Part shown: piece after piece, positions 1 to 9,849 of the stretch
Layout: each line of letters opens with the position of its first letter
Numbering within the stretch: position 1 is the stretch's first letter
Assembly: GCA_039707655.1 (NCBI GenBank)
Contig: CM077666.1
Span: 246,108,166-246,172,165 of the forward strand
Reading direction: 5' to 3'
DNA: 64,000 nucleotides
Source: Elymus sibiricus
Lineage: Eukaryota > Streptophyta > Magnoliopsida > Poales > Poaceae
The notes under the pieces: generated by a model
Databases searched by the model: none
The model's input: only the letters and a program-made list of their open reading frames with translations
What the model was told of the DNA's origin: nothing
Translations under genes and position numbers: made by a program

Positions 1-1967
1 CAAAATTCTTCCAAGCTGATCCCTCATATTTCCTGGTTTAGATAACTCGATATTTCCAATTGGAATAAACCTACAAAAAATCCATGCCTACCAATAATAG
101 GTATCTGAATAGTGGACAAACAATCTAAGCAACTCCAATCAATCTCAAACACAACGACATATGTGCAGAATGAAACTTCCATGCCTAAATACCACCAACT
201 AAGTTCACGTTAGGTTTGATTAAGAACCAGCAGATAACATGCTTCCATAAATACTGAACCAGGTTATTAAATTTATTTACAGGAATCGCCTCACTCTGTT
301 TATTTCATCTGGAAAGTGCAGAGCTGGAAGCATCGAACCATTGTTATGGGCTTTGTTCCCACTTCCTACACTAGAAGCCCATAGGGGAATGTGTAAAAAT
401 AACTTAAAAGTTTGCAATGATAGGCAACAAACCAAGGTACTTTGTAGAATTAGTATAAAGAATACTGCAATCCGCTCAAATTCTTGCTACTGTTTGCAGT
501 ATAGTATGTACATGCTCCCAGATTCTGAAATTCTAGTTGCTATTTCAGCAGGTGAGTTGGATGCTGAAAGTGATATGCATCCTATCCTATATACAAAAAT
601 ACACATTTCCCCCTATGTCTAAATTGCATGCTATCTTCTAACTTCTTCAAGTCTCACAAGGGCCCGGTTACGTATAATCAGAATACTGCTAGAGTACAAC
701 GTACTAATTTGCAACAAATTGTTTGCTGCATAACAAGGAGCTCAAATTTGCATAGAAGAAAAGAGCATTGAAAAAACTAACAAGGACCAGGACTGACCTA
801 TGCATCTGACAACAGAAGTAAAGAAGAGAAAGCTTTCCAGAATCAGAGAGTAGAACCAGAATTTCTTTCCCTTCAATCTGAAAAATACAGCAATTAAATA
901 TCATTCAACATGTTAACACCTCAAAAAGCAATTAAAACAGAGACGAGCACAAGAAGAAGAGATGCAAAGTATTATGCTTTGTTGCGAAAATGAACAGAAC
1001 CTCAGGCCAGATACCGAAGTGTTTAAAGCGCCAGTCCAAGACACCAACATCTTTTACAATCCCAAATGTACTTTGCTCGCAGATTGACTGTAAAACACCA
1101 TCCTCACCAACCACAACTAATTCAAGTGAAGTTCCCTGCAGCAATGACCAACGTTTCAGTAAAATACAGAGTAGTAATAAGCAAGAAGCAACAACAGCAT
1201 CATGCACAAATAATACATCAGCCTTACAACAAGAGATTGATATGTACAGCAGTTCTTTTGTTGGATACACTTCCCTGTTGGTGACATATGTAGCCTTAAA
1301 AGCATTTCTAGAAGTGTTCGACCTTCTGATTCAGGTTTTACCATGACCACACTCCAAGTAGATTGAGAAATGGAGAAAGAAGACGCCACATTACCAAGAT
1401 AAAATGTTTCAAATTATTACGCTGCTGAAACCGAGACAGTGTTAGCCAACCCAATTGATTGAATAACCACGATCTGTTTGTGTCTACAAGTTCCCACAAA
1501 AGACAAATTCCGCACCTATTTCCTTGTAGTACTACGAGGGGAGCAATAAGCAAACCCGCCCGGATCCAGACCTCCAAACCCAAACTCTGCGGCACACAGA
1601 GGCACCCCTTCCCACTAGAATGACAAGGAAACCATGATCGAACCCTTCACGTATCGAAGCTCTCCACTACACGGCCCGTGATTAGGCAAGCAGGGTCGGG
1701 GAGGGGAGAGGAGGAGGAGCCGACCTTGCAGAGGACGATCTCCCAAAGGTGCTCCGAGCGGAAGTGGCCACGGGCGACGTGCTGCACGGCGCTGCCATGG
1801 AGCACGCGTTTGGCGAGGTAGTGGGTGGCGCTGGCCCCACCCGCGCCACCGGCGGAGAAGGCGGAGGCAGAGGTGGAGGGACACGACGAGGACGACGCCA
1901 CCGCTGCTGCCGCAGCAACAGCAGCCGTCATGGCAGAGGCGCCGTCGCCGGAGGCGGAGGACTCCAT
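1..1967 (-). CDS. CPSF A subunit / DDB1-like protein, 5' part (exons 1-4)
   Basis: Protein-coding gene on the minus strand, running off the left edge. Exons read 1967-1725 (ATG at 1967), 1135-1001, 877-798 and 70-1 (continues). All junctions are GT/AG and phases agree (0, 0, 2). The N-terminus is low-complexity Ala/Ser, followed by HYLAKRVLHGSAVQHV, then exon 2 with LELVVVGEDGVLQSICEQ, exon 3 with ILVLLSDSGKLSLLYF and exon 4 with IPIGNIELSKPGN. This matches the N-terminal beta-propeller region (MMS1_N) of the CPSF160/DDB1/SF3b3 superfamily, closest in my memory to the uncharacterised Arabidopsis member At3g11960 rather than to DDB1 or CPSF160. Family members are about 1,100-1,400 residues, so most of the gene lies outside. 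The likely role, inferred from family only, is a nuclear scaffold in RNA processing or CUL4-type complexes. The exon 2 donor (GAG|GTTCTG) is weak; an alternative at 1015 with a shifted exon 3 acceptor also stays open. Confidence 0.85.
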
Positions 1968-2143
1968 GCGCGCCGCTTCTGGAAGCTTCGAGGAGAGGAG
2001 AAACGCTTGCTAGGGTTTGGGAGGGAGGTGGGTGCGGTTGGCTCGGCCACGTGCCCGACCGGCTGAGGAGAAGAGAGGAGGCGGCCCAGGGGCCTTTCGG
2101 TTTGCTGTCAAAATAAATTACTCCTAGCTACTCAACGCTCTTA
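1968..2143 (-). promoter_or_regulatory. 5' UTR and proximal promoter of the CPSF-A-like gene
   Basis: Only about 176 bp of apparently original upstream DNA remain between the start codon and a Helitron end. It contains a CACGTG G-box (2048-2053) and a GGCCCAGGGGCC double motif (2083-2094). GGCCCA elements are common in promoters of plant housekeeping genes. No TATA box is evident. Assignment as promoter is inferred from position. Confidence 0.5.
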
Positions 2144-2150
2144 TCTCTAC

Positions 2151-3098
2151 TCCTAATGAAACAGTTGGTAGGCTGGTACTCCGGTTTTATTTTCGTCCTA
2201 CCTCCCACCACCCCTTCCACACTGGTTTTCTTTTCTCCCACTAAAAATCGTTTTGCTCATCCCGTTACACAAGCGTTTCGCTCGTCCCACCCGGGTTCGC
2301 TTTGTTTTTTTCTTGATTGGCAAGTAACGATTTGATTCAATCGCCATAATTACATATCCCAATGGGAGTCACACCTTCCCTTTAAAAATCTCGTCAGAGA
2401 CCACCGCGCCCGAAAATCACGTCACAAACCGCCCCCATCGATCCCATTTCTTCGCTACCTCCGATGCCCACGGCAACGAAGCCTAAGCAGCCCCTGCCTC
2501 CGCGCCTGGAGGCTGCCGCCATACGCGCCTGAACTGCTGCGCTGCATGCGCCCAAAAGAGTTGCTGCATCCTGCATGTCCTCATGAACTGGGAGCTGAAT
2601 CATAGGCTATAGGGGATTGTCTTGCTGTGGACGTGGTGGACGATCAGAAATAAAGTGAAATTCGGGGCTGAATATAGATGACGCCATGGTCCGGATAAAT
2701 ACAGATGACGCCATGGTCCGGATAAATACAGTGTACAGCTGCAGACTTGAGTTAGTTTCTTCGTGAAGAAGGACGAAACCACTGTATCCACAGGGCACGT
2801 CACTGTAACCACTGTTTCTTTGCGACTACTCTTTGGTTAATGCAATAAAGGAATAAAAAAACCAGTGCTGACTTTGAAGTATTCGTACAATAAAACTTCA
2901 GATGCTACTATCAATGTTTTTAAATTTTTTATGACAAGACATTGCTATAAATACATGTGTGTGTTTTTGCTTGCTGCTGCAGGTGTGTGCGTCTGCTATG
3001 TGGAAGATAAAAGGAAACCCAGAAGGAAGCGGTGTGTGTGTGCGCGCGCTTGTGTGCGGTAGCTGGTGAGTTTGGACAAAGTAATTTATTTGGTTTAG
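2151..3098 (+). repeat. 948-bp tandem repeat, copy 1
   Basis: Copy 1 of a direct duplication with a constant offset of 948 bp. It begins TCCTAATGAAACAG and ends TATTTGGTTTAG. Inside are a 27-bp internal tandem duplication (2676-2702 and 2703-2729, containing GCCATGGTCC), a TG/CG-rich microsatellite near 3030-3058, and short open frames on both strands that look like a small captured gene fragment (GC-rich part 2394-2603). No recognisable protein. Confidence 0.9.
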
Positions 3099-4046
3099 TC
3101 CTAATGAAGCAGTTGGTAGGCTAGTACTCCGGTTTTATTTTCGTCCTACCTCCCACCACCCCTTCCACACTGGTTTTCTTTTCTCCCACTAAAAATCGTT
3201 TTGCTCATCCCGTTACACAAGCGTTTCGCTCGTCCCACCCGGGTTCGCTTTGTTTTTTTCTTGATTGGCAAGTAACGATTTGATTCAATCGCCATAATTA
3301 CATATCCCAATGGGAGTCACACCTTCCCTTTAAAAATCTCGTCAGAGACCACCGCGCCCGAAAATCACGTCACAAACCGCCCCCATCGATCCCATTTCTT
3401 CGCTACCTCCGATGCCCACGGCAACGAAGCCTAAACAGCCCCTGCCTCCGCGCCTGGAGGCTGCCGCCATACGCGCCTGAACTGCTGCGCTGCATGCGCC
3501 CAAAAGAGTTGCTGCATCCTGCATGTCCTCATGAACTGGGAGTTGAATCATAGGCTATAGGGGATTGTCTTGCTGTGGACGTGGTGGACGATCAGAAATA
3601 AAGTGAAATTCGGGGCTGAATATAGATGACGCCATGGTCCGGATAAATACAGATGACGCCATGGTCCGGATAAATACAGTGTACGGCTGCAGACTTGAGT
3701 TAGTTTCTTCGTGAAGAAGGACGAAACCACTGTATCCACAGGGCACGTCACTGTAACCACTGTTTCTTTGCGACTGCTCTTTGGTTAATGCAATAAAGGA
3801 ATAAAAAAACCAGTGCTGACTTTGAAGTATTCGTACAATAAAACTTCAGATGCTACTATCAATGTTTTTAAATTTTTTATGACAAGACATTGCTATAAAT
3901 ACATGTGTGTGTTTTTGCTTGCTGCTGCAGGTGTGTGCGTCTGCTATGTGGAAGATAAAAGGAAACCCAGAAGGAAGCGGTGTGTGTGTGCGCGCGCTTG
4001 TGTGCGGTAGCTGGTGAGTTTGGACAAAGTAATTTATTTGGTTTAG
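3099..4046 (+). repeat. 948-bp tandem repeat, copy 2
   Basis: Second copy, directly abutting copy 1, with the same length and order. By eye it differs at fewer than about ten positions (for example AAGCAGCCC/AAACAGCCC and ACAGCTGC/ACGGCTGC), so the duplication is recent. The leading TCTCTAC present before copy 1 is not repeated at the junction. Its own 27-bp tandem duplication is at 3624-3677. Confidence 0.9.
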
Positions 4047-4874
4047 TAAATTGGCCACACACTTTTTTTTCTTAATAATTCCTGACCGGAGCAATATTGT
4101 TACCAAAAGAAATGAAACTATTTTTACAAACGAAAAGATGATCTACTTTCATTTGAAAAAATGACATTTGATGTGTATGTAGAGTTGTAGGCCGAAAGAC
4201 GTGCGACGGCTTCTCCCTCGACCAACTCTGCGGGAGGTAGTGCCACCAGATCCAGACATCGAGCTCTTACACCCATCCAGGACGAATCCGGTTGCCAAGA
4301 ATAGCAGACCTGCGGGTGCGCGGGCTCGGTGCCTACGTAGCGGCGAGAGAGGTCGTACGATGGCGGAGGGATCGAACCGTCGGGCGACGGCGCTAATCGG
4401 CAACCGAGAGAGCATTCGGCGAGATGAGAGAGGAAACTTCTTTTTTTTTCTTGAGAATCTTTTTATACAACATTTTTTAAAATCTTTTTTATATAACAGA
4501 TAACAGAGATAGAGAGGAGTCTGCGTGTATTTGCTATATTTCAATTTCCTGCTGAAGCACCTAGCTACTCCAGCCCAAACTCAGGCTTGTAATAAATTGG
4601 AAAAAAAGAAGATAAGAAAGTCATCCCACGAGGGACATAATTTCAGTGTGATTATCATCATTTCATTTTCGTTGGGTTAGTTTCGTATGTAACTAATTTG
4701 ATTCACGCACGATAGATTATACCTGCATCATTGAAAATATATTTATCTGGTCATGTAAATCACTGGTTGGTATTCTAAAGATATTTATTTGGACATGTAA
4801 ATCACTATTCGGTGTTTCAACGAGCCCGGCCAGTTAAATACTTGAAAATCACTACATGTATTATTTTATTTCAA
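4047..4874. other. Helitron interior, no recognised gene
   Basis: Sequence between the tandem repeats and the inner Helitron. A GC-rich part (4195-4430) is open for about 100 codons on both strands, without a recognisable domain. The rest is AT-rich. It could be a small captured gene fragment; nothing supports a functional gene. Confidence 0.4.
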
Positions 4875-5402
4875 CTAGGTATTTGCCCGTGCGTTGAAAC
4901 GGGACCATACATATTTCAGTTGTATAACATTGTTGTATGTCTACAACCATATCTCAACGTAAACAATTCTAGCTAAAACTCACAATTTTTGGTAGGTATG
5001 AAGCACATCTGGATAACACCACAATTTATGGCCTTATACATAAGAGATTTGGTTAGTTTATGGCAGAGATTGATTGATTATTTGGTTTCCGCGAGTTTAT
5101 AACCTTGCCATACGTGAATTGATTGATTACCATAATTGCCATATTTGAGATTTTCGTGAGTTTATGGCCTTACCATATGTGAATTGATTGATTACCGTAA
5201 TTATTATATTTGGGATACACTGGGTTTTCATGGGAAGACAAAAAAAACAGTAAGAGAGAAAAACCGGTGGAAGGGGGAGGAAAATCGGTGGAAGGGGAAG
5301 GAAAATCGGTGGGGGTGGGTTCTCGTACGTGGAGGGGTGGACGAAAGGTGGGACGACGTAAGACGGGAGAGGGAACATTACGTTTCTTTTAGGTAGTAGA
5401 GA
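4875..5402 (-). mobile_element. Small non-autonomous Helitron, minus strand
   Basis: Read on the minus strand it starts A|TCTCTACTACC (TC at 5402-5401). It ends with the hairpin CCCG-TTTCAACGCA-CGGG followed by CAAATAC and CTAG (4878-4875), then T. This is the canonical A|TC...CTAG|T layout of grass Helitrons, 528 bp long and with no coding capacity. The purine-rich part near 5260-5330 contains short imperfect repeats of GGTGGAAGGGGAGGAAAATC. Confidence 0.75.
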
Positions 5403-5532
5403 TATAGATGATAGTGTATTCATTTGTCTAATTGGTTCATCCAATTTTCACGATGAGTATTTTATAATGCATATTCTTACATCTTCCACATAATATCTTC
5501 ATGCTAATGACATATATTGTTCGTGCCGGATG
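5403..5532. other. Helitron interior left of the copia insertion
   Basis: AT-rich host sequence between the small Helitron and the copia element. Once the copia element and one TSD copy are removed it reads directly into 15336 onward. No gene seen. Confidence 0.5.
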
Positions 5533-5537
5533 GTTAC
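5533..5537. repeat. Target site duplication GTTAC, left copy
   Basis: The five bases immediately left of the LTR are GTTAC and match 15331-15335. A 5-bp duplication is standard for copia integration. Confidence 0.9.
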
Positions 5538-7116
5538 TGTAGGATCGAAAGTATGTCTAGAGGGGGGGTGATTAGACTACTTGACCAAATAAAACCTAAC
5601 CTTTTCCCAATTTTAGTTGTAGGCAGATTTTAACAATAGTACATGTCAAGCATCACCCTACACATGCAATTCTAAGAGTATAGCAGCGGAAAGTAAGTAA
5701 TTGCATATGCATGTAAAGGAGGGGATCGGAGATATCAAACGCAATGAAGACACGGTGGTTTTTGGCGTGGTTCCGATAGGTGGTGCTATCGTACGTCCAC
5801 GTTGATGGAGGCTTCAACCCACGAAGGGTAACGGCTGCGCGAGTCCACGGAGTGCTCCACCCACGAAGGGTCCACGAATAAGCAACCTTGCCTATTCCAC
5901 CATGGCTTATGTCCACGAAGGACTAGCCTCACTCGGGGTAGATCTTCACGAAGTAGGCGATCTTCTTGCCCTTACAAACTCCTTAGTTCAACTCCACATC
6001 ATGTCGGAGGCTCCCAAGTGACACCTAACCAATCTAGGAGACACCACTCTCCAAAAGGTAATAGGCGATGTGTTGTTGATGAACTCCTTGCTCTTGTGCT
6101 TCAAATGATAGTCTTCCCAACACCCAAACAACTCCTCACAGATTTGGCTATGGTGGAAGAAGGATTTGAGTGGAAAGCAACTTGGGAAAGGCTAGAGATC
6201 AAGGTTCAAATGGTAGGAATGGAATATCTTGATCTCAACACATGAGTAGGTGGTTCTCTCTCAGAAAATGTATGGTGGAAGTGTAGGCACGTTCTGATGG
6301 CTCTCCTTACAGAGAAGGAGGTGGTGGAGGGGTATATATAGCCTCCACACAAAATCCAACCGTTACACACTTTTGACTCAACTCGGTGGCACCGAAACAG
6401 CAATCTCGGTAGCACCGAACTGTGTAAAAGATATGAACGTTAGGAATCTCGGTGGGACCGATACGGACAACTCGGATGGACCGAAGTGCAATGGCTTAGG
6501 GCAATCCTCATCTCGGTGGCACCGATTGCATAAACTCGGTTGGACCGAAGTGAAGCAATAAGGCAACAGAGACTTGGCAAGCCATCTCGGTGAGACCGAT
6601 TTGCAAAACTCGGTGAGACCGAAGTGAGTGCAAACGATTACAGAGAGTTGGCAAGGCCATCTCGGTGGGACCGAGATCCATTTCAGTGGATCCGATTTGT
6701 TAGGGTTTTGGCAGTGGCTAAGTCTTGGTGAACTCGGTGGGGTCGGATAGAGAATTTCGGTGGGACCGAGTTGGAATGTTGGTTTTGAACATATTTGGGT
6801 AGAGAGATTGGTTGAGGGTTTAGGAGTACTGTCACTAAGCACTTGAGCAAAAAGACCATTAAGTAACACCTCATCCCCTTTTAATAGTATTGGCTTTCCT
6901 ATGGACTCAATGTGATCTTGGATCACTAAACCAAAAATGTAGAGTCTTGATCTTTAGCCAATCTATGTCCTTAGCATTTTGAGGGGTCCACATCTCTAGT
7001 CCATGCCATGCCAATCATTGAACATCCTGAAATCTTTAACTTGAATGGACATTAGTTCAATGAGATATATGTTGTTATGAATTACCAAAACCACCAAGGG
7101 AGCAAATGTGCTTTCA
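5538..7116 (-). repeat. 3' LTR of the Sirevirus-like element
   Basis: 1,579 bp, beginning TGTAGGATCG and ending GTGCTTTCA in plus orientation. It contains the palindrome array (about 6378-6780), an AACGGTTGGATTTT box (6364-6351, minus) and a TATATATA box (6340-6333, minus). Confidence 0.92.
6333..6780 (-). promoter_or_regulatory. LTR promoter: palindrome array plus TATA box
   Basis: About a dozen copies of a short inverted motif of the form CTCGGT-GNNA-CCGAG, spaced roughly 20-40 bp apart, lie upstream (in element orientation) of AACGGTTGGATTTT and then GGCTATATATACCCC. Palindromic arrays near the transcription start are described for Sireviruses in general; this motif sequence is what I read here. 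The other LTR has the same array at 14590-14995 with TATA at 14554-14547. Confidence 0.75.
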
Positions 7117-7131
7117 ATCTCCCCCTTTTTG
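7117..7131 (-). promoter_or_regulatory. Polypurine tract (plus-strand primer)
   Basis: On the minus strand AAAAAGGGGGAGAT abuts the TG of the 3' LTR. This fixes the element's orientation. Confidence 0.85.
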
Positions 7132-7665
7132 GTAATTGATGACAACATATAGATCAAAGCTTCGACAAATGAATAAATGAACGAAATACATCGTCGCTTT
7201 GAGAAGTATGTGATAAGCAAGAGCTCCCCCTAAATTTGTGCATTATTAAAAAATTGCGTTTGAATGCAAATGCACAATCGATTAGGCTCATGGGTCACTC
7301 TTCCATGTCATATACATCTTGGTGGAGCGCCCAAAATGATATGATTGGAATAATAAGCACGCATCACCAACATAAGTAATTGATCATACAAGATAATGAT
7401 AGAGAGATAAACATTGATCATCACAATAAGCATAGTATGACCAATCACATGAAGCATAATATCTCACAAGCATAAACGACAGAATATCTCACAAGCACTG
7501 TAGCAAGCACACACATAACAAAGTAGCATCAAACAAAAAGAGCAAAAGAACTCGAAGCAAATAAAAGCAAAGACTCTCTCTCTCGAAGCCTATGATCTAT
7601 ACAGATTCTCCCCCTTTGGCAACAAGTACCAAAAAGTTCAAATAAGTATAGGACTAGTCGGCACT
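7132..7665. other. 3' non-coding region of the copia element
   Basis: AT-rich region between the second ORF and the 3' LTR with no gene. It holds additional purine tracts on the minus strand: CCAAAGGGGGAGAAT at about 7608-7622, directly after the ORF stop, and TTTAGGGGGAGCTC at about 7221-7236. These resemble the LTR-proximal PPT. Confidence 0.6.
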
Positions 7666-9711
7666 CTAAGCACGGTCCTCCGAAGCTCCTGAAGGCGATC
7701 TTCTGCTGGCGGCTCTGGTGTGCATAGACGGCGTTGAGAGTAGAGCATCCGCAAAGGCTTTTGCAGACGTTTGCTGGGCTGGTGGAGTAGATACCGGCGG
7801 TGGCACTGTGGCAGTAGCGGCTGGTGCAGATACTGTGGTCCGTGGATCCACGACTGGCACTGCAGCAGACCTGGCTGCCCTAGGCACTGTCTGAAATCTC
7901 TCTGTGGTTGGTCTATCATCTCCACTATCATCAGATGGGGCTGTCCTGACAGCATCAACATCACTCTGCAGCTTCTCCACTGAAGTCTGAATCTCTGTGA
8001 CTTTAACATCCAAGTCATGAAATTTTGTCTCAATAATCCGCTCAAAATTAGCCTGGGTCTGGGTGAGGTTGGCCAAACGTCGCTCAATCCTCAGAGTGGC
8101 TTCAAGCAGATATGTCATTTGATCCTTGGGTGTCTTGAGATTGGCAATTGGAGCATTGGGAGCTGATGCCTCCTGAGCTGCTTTTGCTTCTTTGGCTTTG
8201 CGGATTTTCTCTTGAGCTTGTGCTGAAGTGGGATGCGAAGGATCCATCACTATGACATTATCCTCAAACTCTGGATGCAATGGCAAATGCTCTCGATCAA
8301 GAAGGTATGTGCTGGTTCCAACCTTGGAATTTATCAATAACTGAATATGTGGAGCATATCCGCACAATCTCTTCTGATCTGCTGCAGTCCTCTTGATAAT
8401 TTCTACTATCAGGCTCATCACCTTGAATTTCTGAGGTGTATCAAACAAATGCAGCAAATTGATGGAGTGGCCACGAATCATTTTGTCATCTCCTGACTTG
8501 GGCAACAGAGTGTACCGCAAGATGGTGTTCGTGGTGGCCAGTCCTGGTAGCAAATGCTTCACTGATCCAAGTTTATGTGTCTCTATATCCTTCTGAGGAA
8601 TTGCGGTGTACATGTTCTTCATGGAGTTGTGATCCATCTTGAGCTTGGCATAGATATCTATGTCATCATCCTCTTCCTTGGGTGCACCAAGAAGACTTGC
8701 CCACTCAGAGATGGTTGACTGGTACCTGATACCCTCTGTCATCCACACTATTCTGCCATCTGGATAGAAGTGAGCTGTGGAGTAGAATTGCATGACCATC
8801 TCATCATTCCACTTGGTCAATTTCTTTTCGACAAACTCATCAACACCTGCAATCCTGAAGCTCTCATGAACATGGGGGAAGTAATCCTCATTCTCATCGA
8901 TGTATTCCCAATCCACCCATTTCATGTCACTAACAATGGGCTTCTTATCAAGCAAAACGGTCTCATAAAAGTCCTGTTGTTCTCGTGTGTGAAAGCGATA
9001 AGCACATGCTGTCTTCCTCCTCACAGCATAAGGATCTGACTGTCTCCACTGACACAGTCCTTTATCCTTCCTCAGCATCATGTTCTCCACGACTGGGTGT
9101 GCATTGTCATGATCTGGAATCTTTGGCTTCAACTTTCTGAGCACTAGTGGCTCTTCATCAACATTTGACTCGGGCACTGGGGCCTTGTTCTTCTCAGCAG
9201 CCGATATGTTTCTGGTTGACCTCTTGGGTGCTGACACCTTTGGCTTAGACTTGGAGGGTGCAGCAGTCTTGATTGCATCAAACATGAGCTTTTGAGCTTT
9301 TGCAGGGGGTGCATTTGCTGGCTCATCCTCCTCCTCTTCCTCCTCATCAATCCTCATGGAGGGTCTGCCAATCACACGGGCAGTAGTTTTCCTCACTCTC
9401 TTCTTCTTAGCAGCTGGTACAGTGTCACTAGGCTCTTCAAGAGTGTATTGCACAGTCTGCTTAGGGACTTTCCTCACAGCAGTCTTATCTTTGGTAGATG
9501 ATGGTTTGGTGTTGTACTCCTTAGCAAGCACAACTCTTTTCTTCTTTGTTGCTGCCTCACTAGCAACAAAATCTTCATCCTCACTGTCAGAGGTTTTCTT
9601 CTTCCTTGTTCTGGTAGCTGCCTTAGGAAGATCTGGAGAGCTCCTCTCTCCCTCATAAAAACTTTCTGCAGGGCTAGAGCCTGCGCTGAGATCTGTGTGC
9701 TGCTCTGACAT
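7666..9711 (-). CDS. Second ORF of the Sirevirus-like element (putative plant transposon protein domain)
   Basis: Intact 681-residue ORF. Residues 1-200 are charged and low-complexity with several basic, nuclear-localisation-like clusters (RTRKKK near 35, KKKRV near 57 and 102) and an acidic run (EEEEEEDE near 122). About residues 205-400 form a globular region with WNDEMVMQFYSTAHFYPDG followed by RYQSTISEWASLLGAP. It resembles the 'putative plant transposon protein' domain (PF20167-like) often seen in plant retroelement ORFs. About residues 530-590 are a predicted coiled coil (LLEATLRIERRLANL...). The C-terminal 90 residues are Pro/Ala/Thr-rich. It sits where Sireviruses carry their env-like or extra gene, but I see no signal peptide or membrane segment, so a nuclear or structural role is as likely. 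Function is unknown; domain recognition is from memory. Confidence 0.75.
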   Translation of the reverse strand: MSEQHTDLSAGSSPAESFYEGERSSPDLPKAATRTRKKKTSDSEDEDFVASEAATKKKRVVLAKEYNTKPSSTKDKTAVRKVPKQTVQYTLEEPSDTVPAAKKKRVRKTTARVIGRPSMRIDEEEEEEDEPANAPPAKAQKLMFDAIKTAAPSKSKPKVSAPKRSTRNISAAEKNKAPVPESNVDEEPLVLRKLKPKIPDHDNAHPVVENMMLRKDKGLCQWRQSDPYAVRRKTACAYRFHTREQQDFYETVLLDKKPIVSDMKWVDWEYIDENEDYFPHVHESFRIAGVDEFVEKKLTKWNDEMVMQFYSTAHFYPDGRIVWMTEGIRYQSTISEWASLLGAPKEEDDDIDIYAKLKMDHNSMKNMYTAIPQKDIETHKLGSVKHLLPGLATTNTILRYTLLPKSGDDKMIRGHSINLLHLFDTPQKFKVMSLIVEIIKRTAADQKRLCGYAPHIQLLINSKVGTSTYLLDREHLPLHPEFEDNVIVMDPSHPTSAQAQEKIRKAKEAKAAQEASAPNAPIANLKTPKDQMTYLLEATLRIERRLANLTQTQANFERIIETKFHDLDVKVTEIQTSVEKLQSDVDAVRTAPSDDSGDDRPTTERFQTVPRAARSAAVPVVDPRTTVSAPAATATVPPPVSTPPAQQTSAKAFADALLSTPSMHTRAASRRSPSGASEDRA

Positions 9712-9849
9712 GTTCTAACTGTCACTTGCATCTGACATCTTCCTGAGCTGACCCTGTGAATAGATGGGTATGGGCAGAGTAGATGAGTCATCACAAAAAG
9801 CAGAAGTTTTTCATAAAATTTGAGTTCCACTTTTAGTGTCAAGTTTTCA

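Noticed and set aside
1749..2066. Plus-strand open frame opposite exon 1 of the CPSF-A-like gene
   Set aside because: Shadow frame of GC-rich Ala/Ser coding sequence; the minus strand has splice-consistent homology.
6378..6780. Regularly spaced short palindromes resembling a CRISPR array
   Set aside because: Units vary, spacers are not unique 30-mers, there are no cas genes, and the array lies in an LTR promoter of a plant retroelement.
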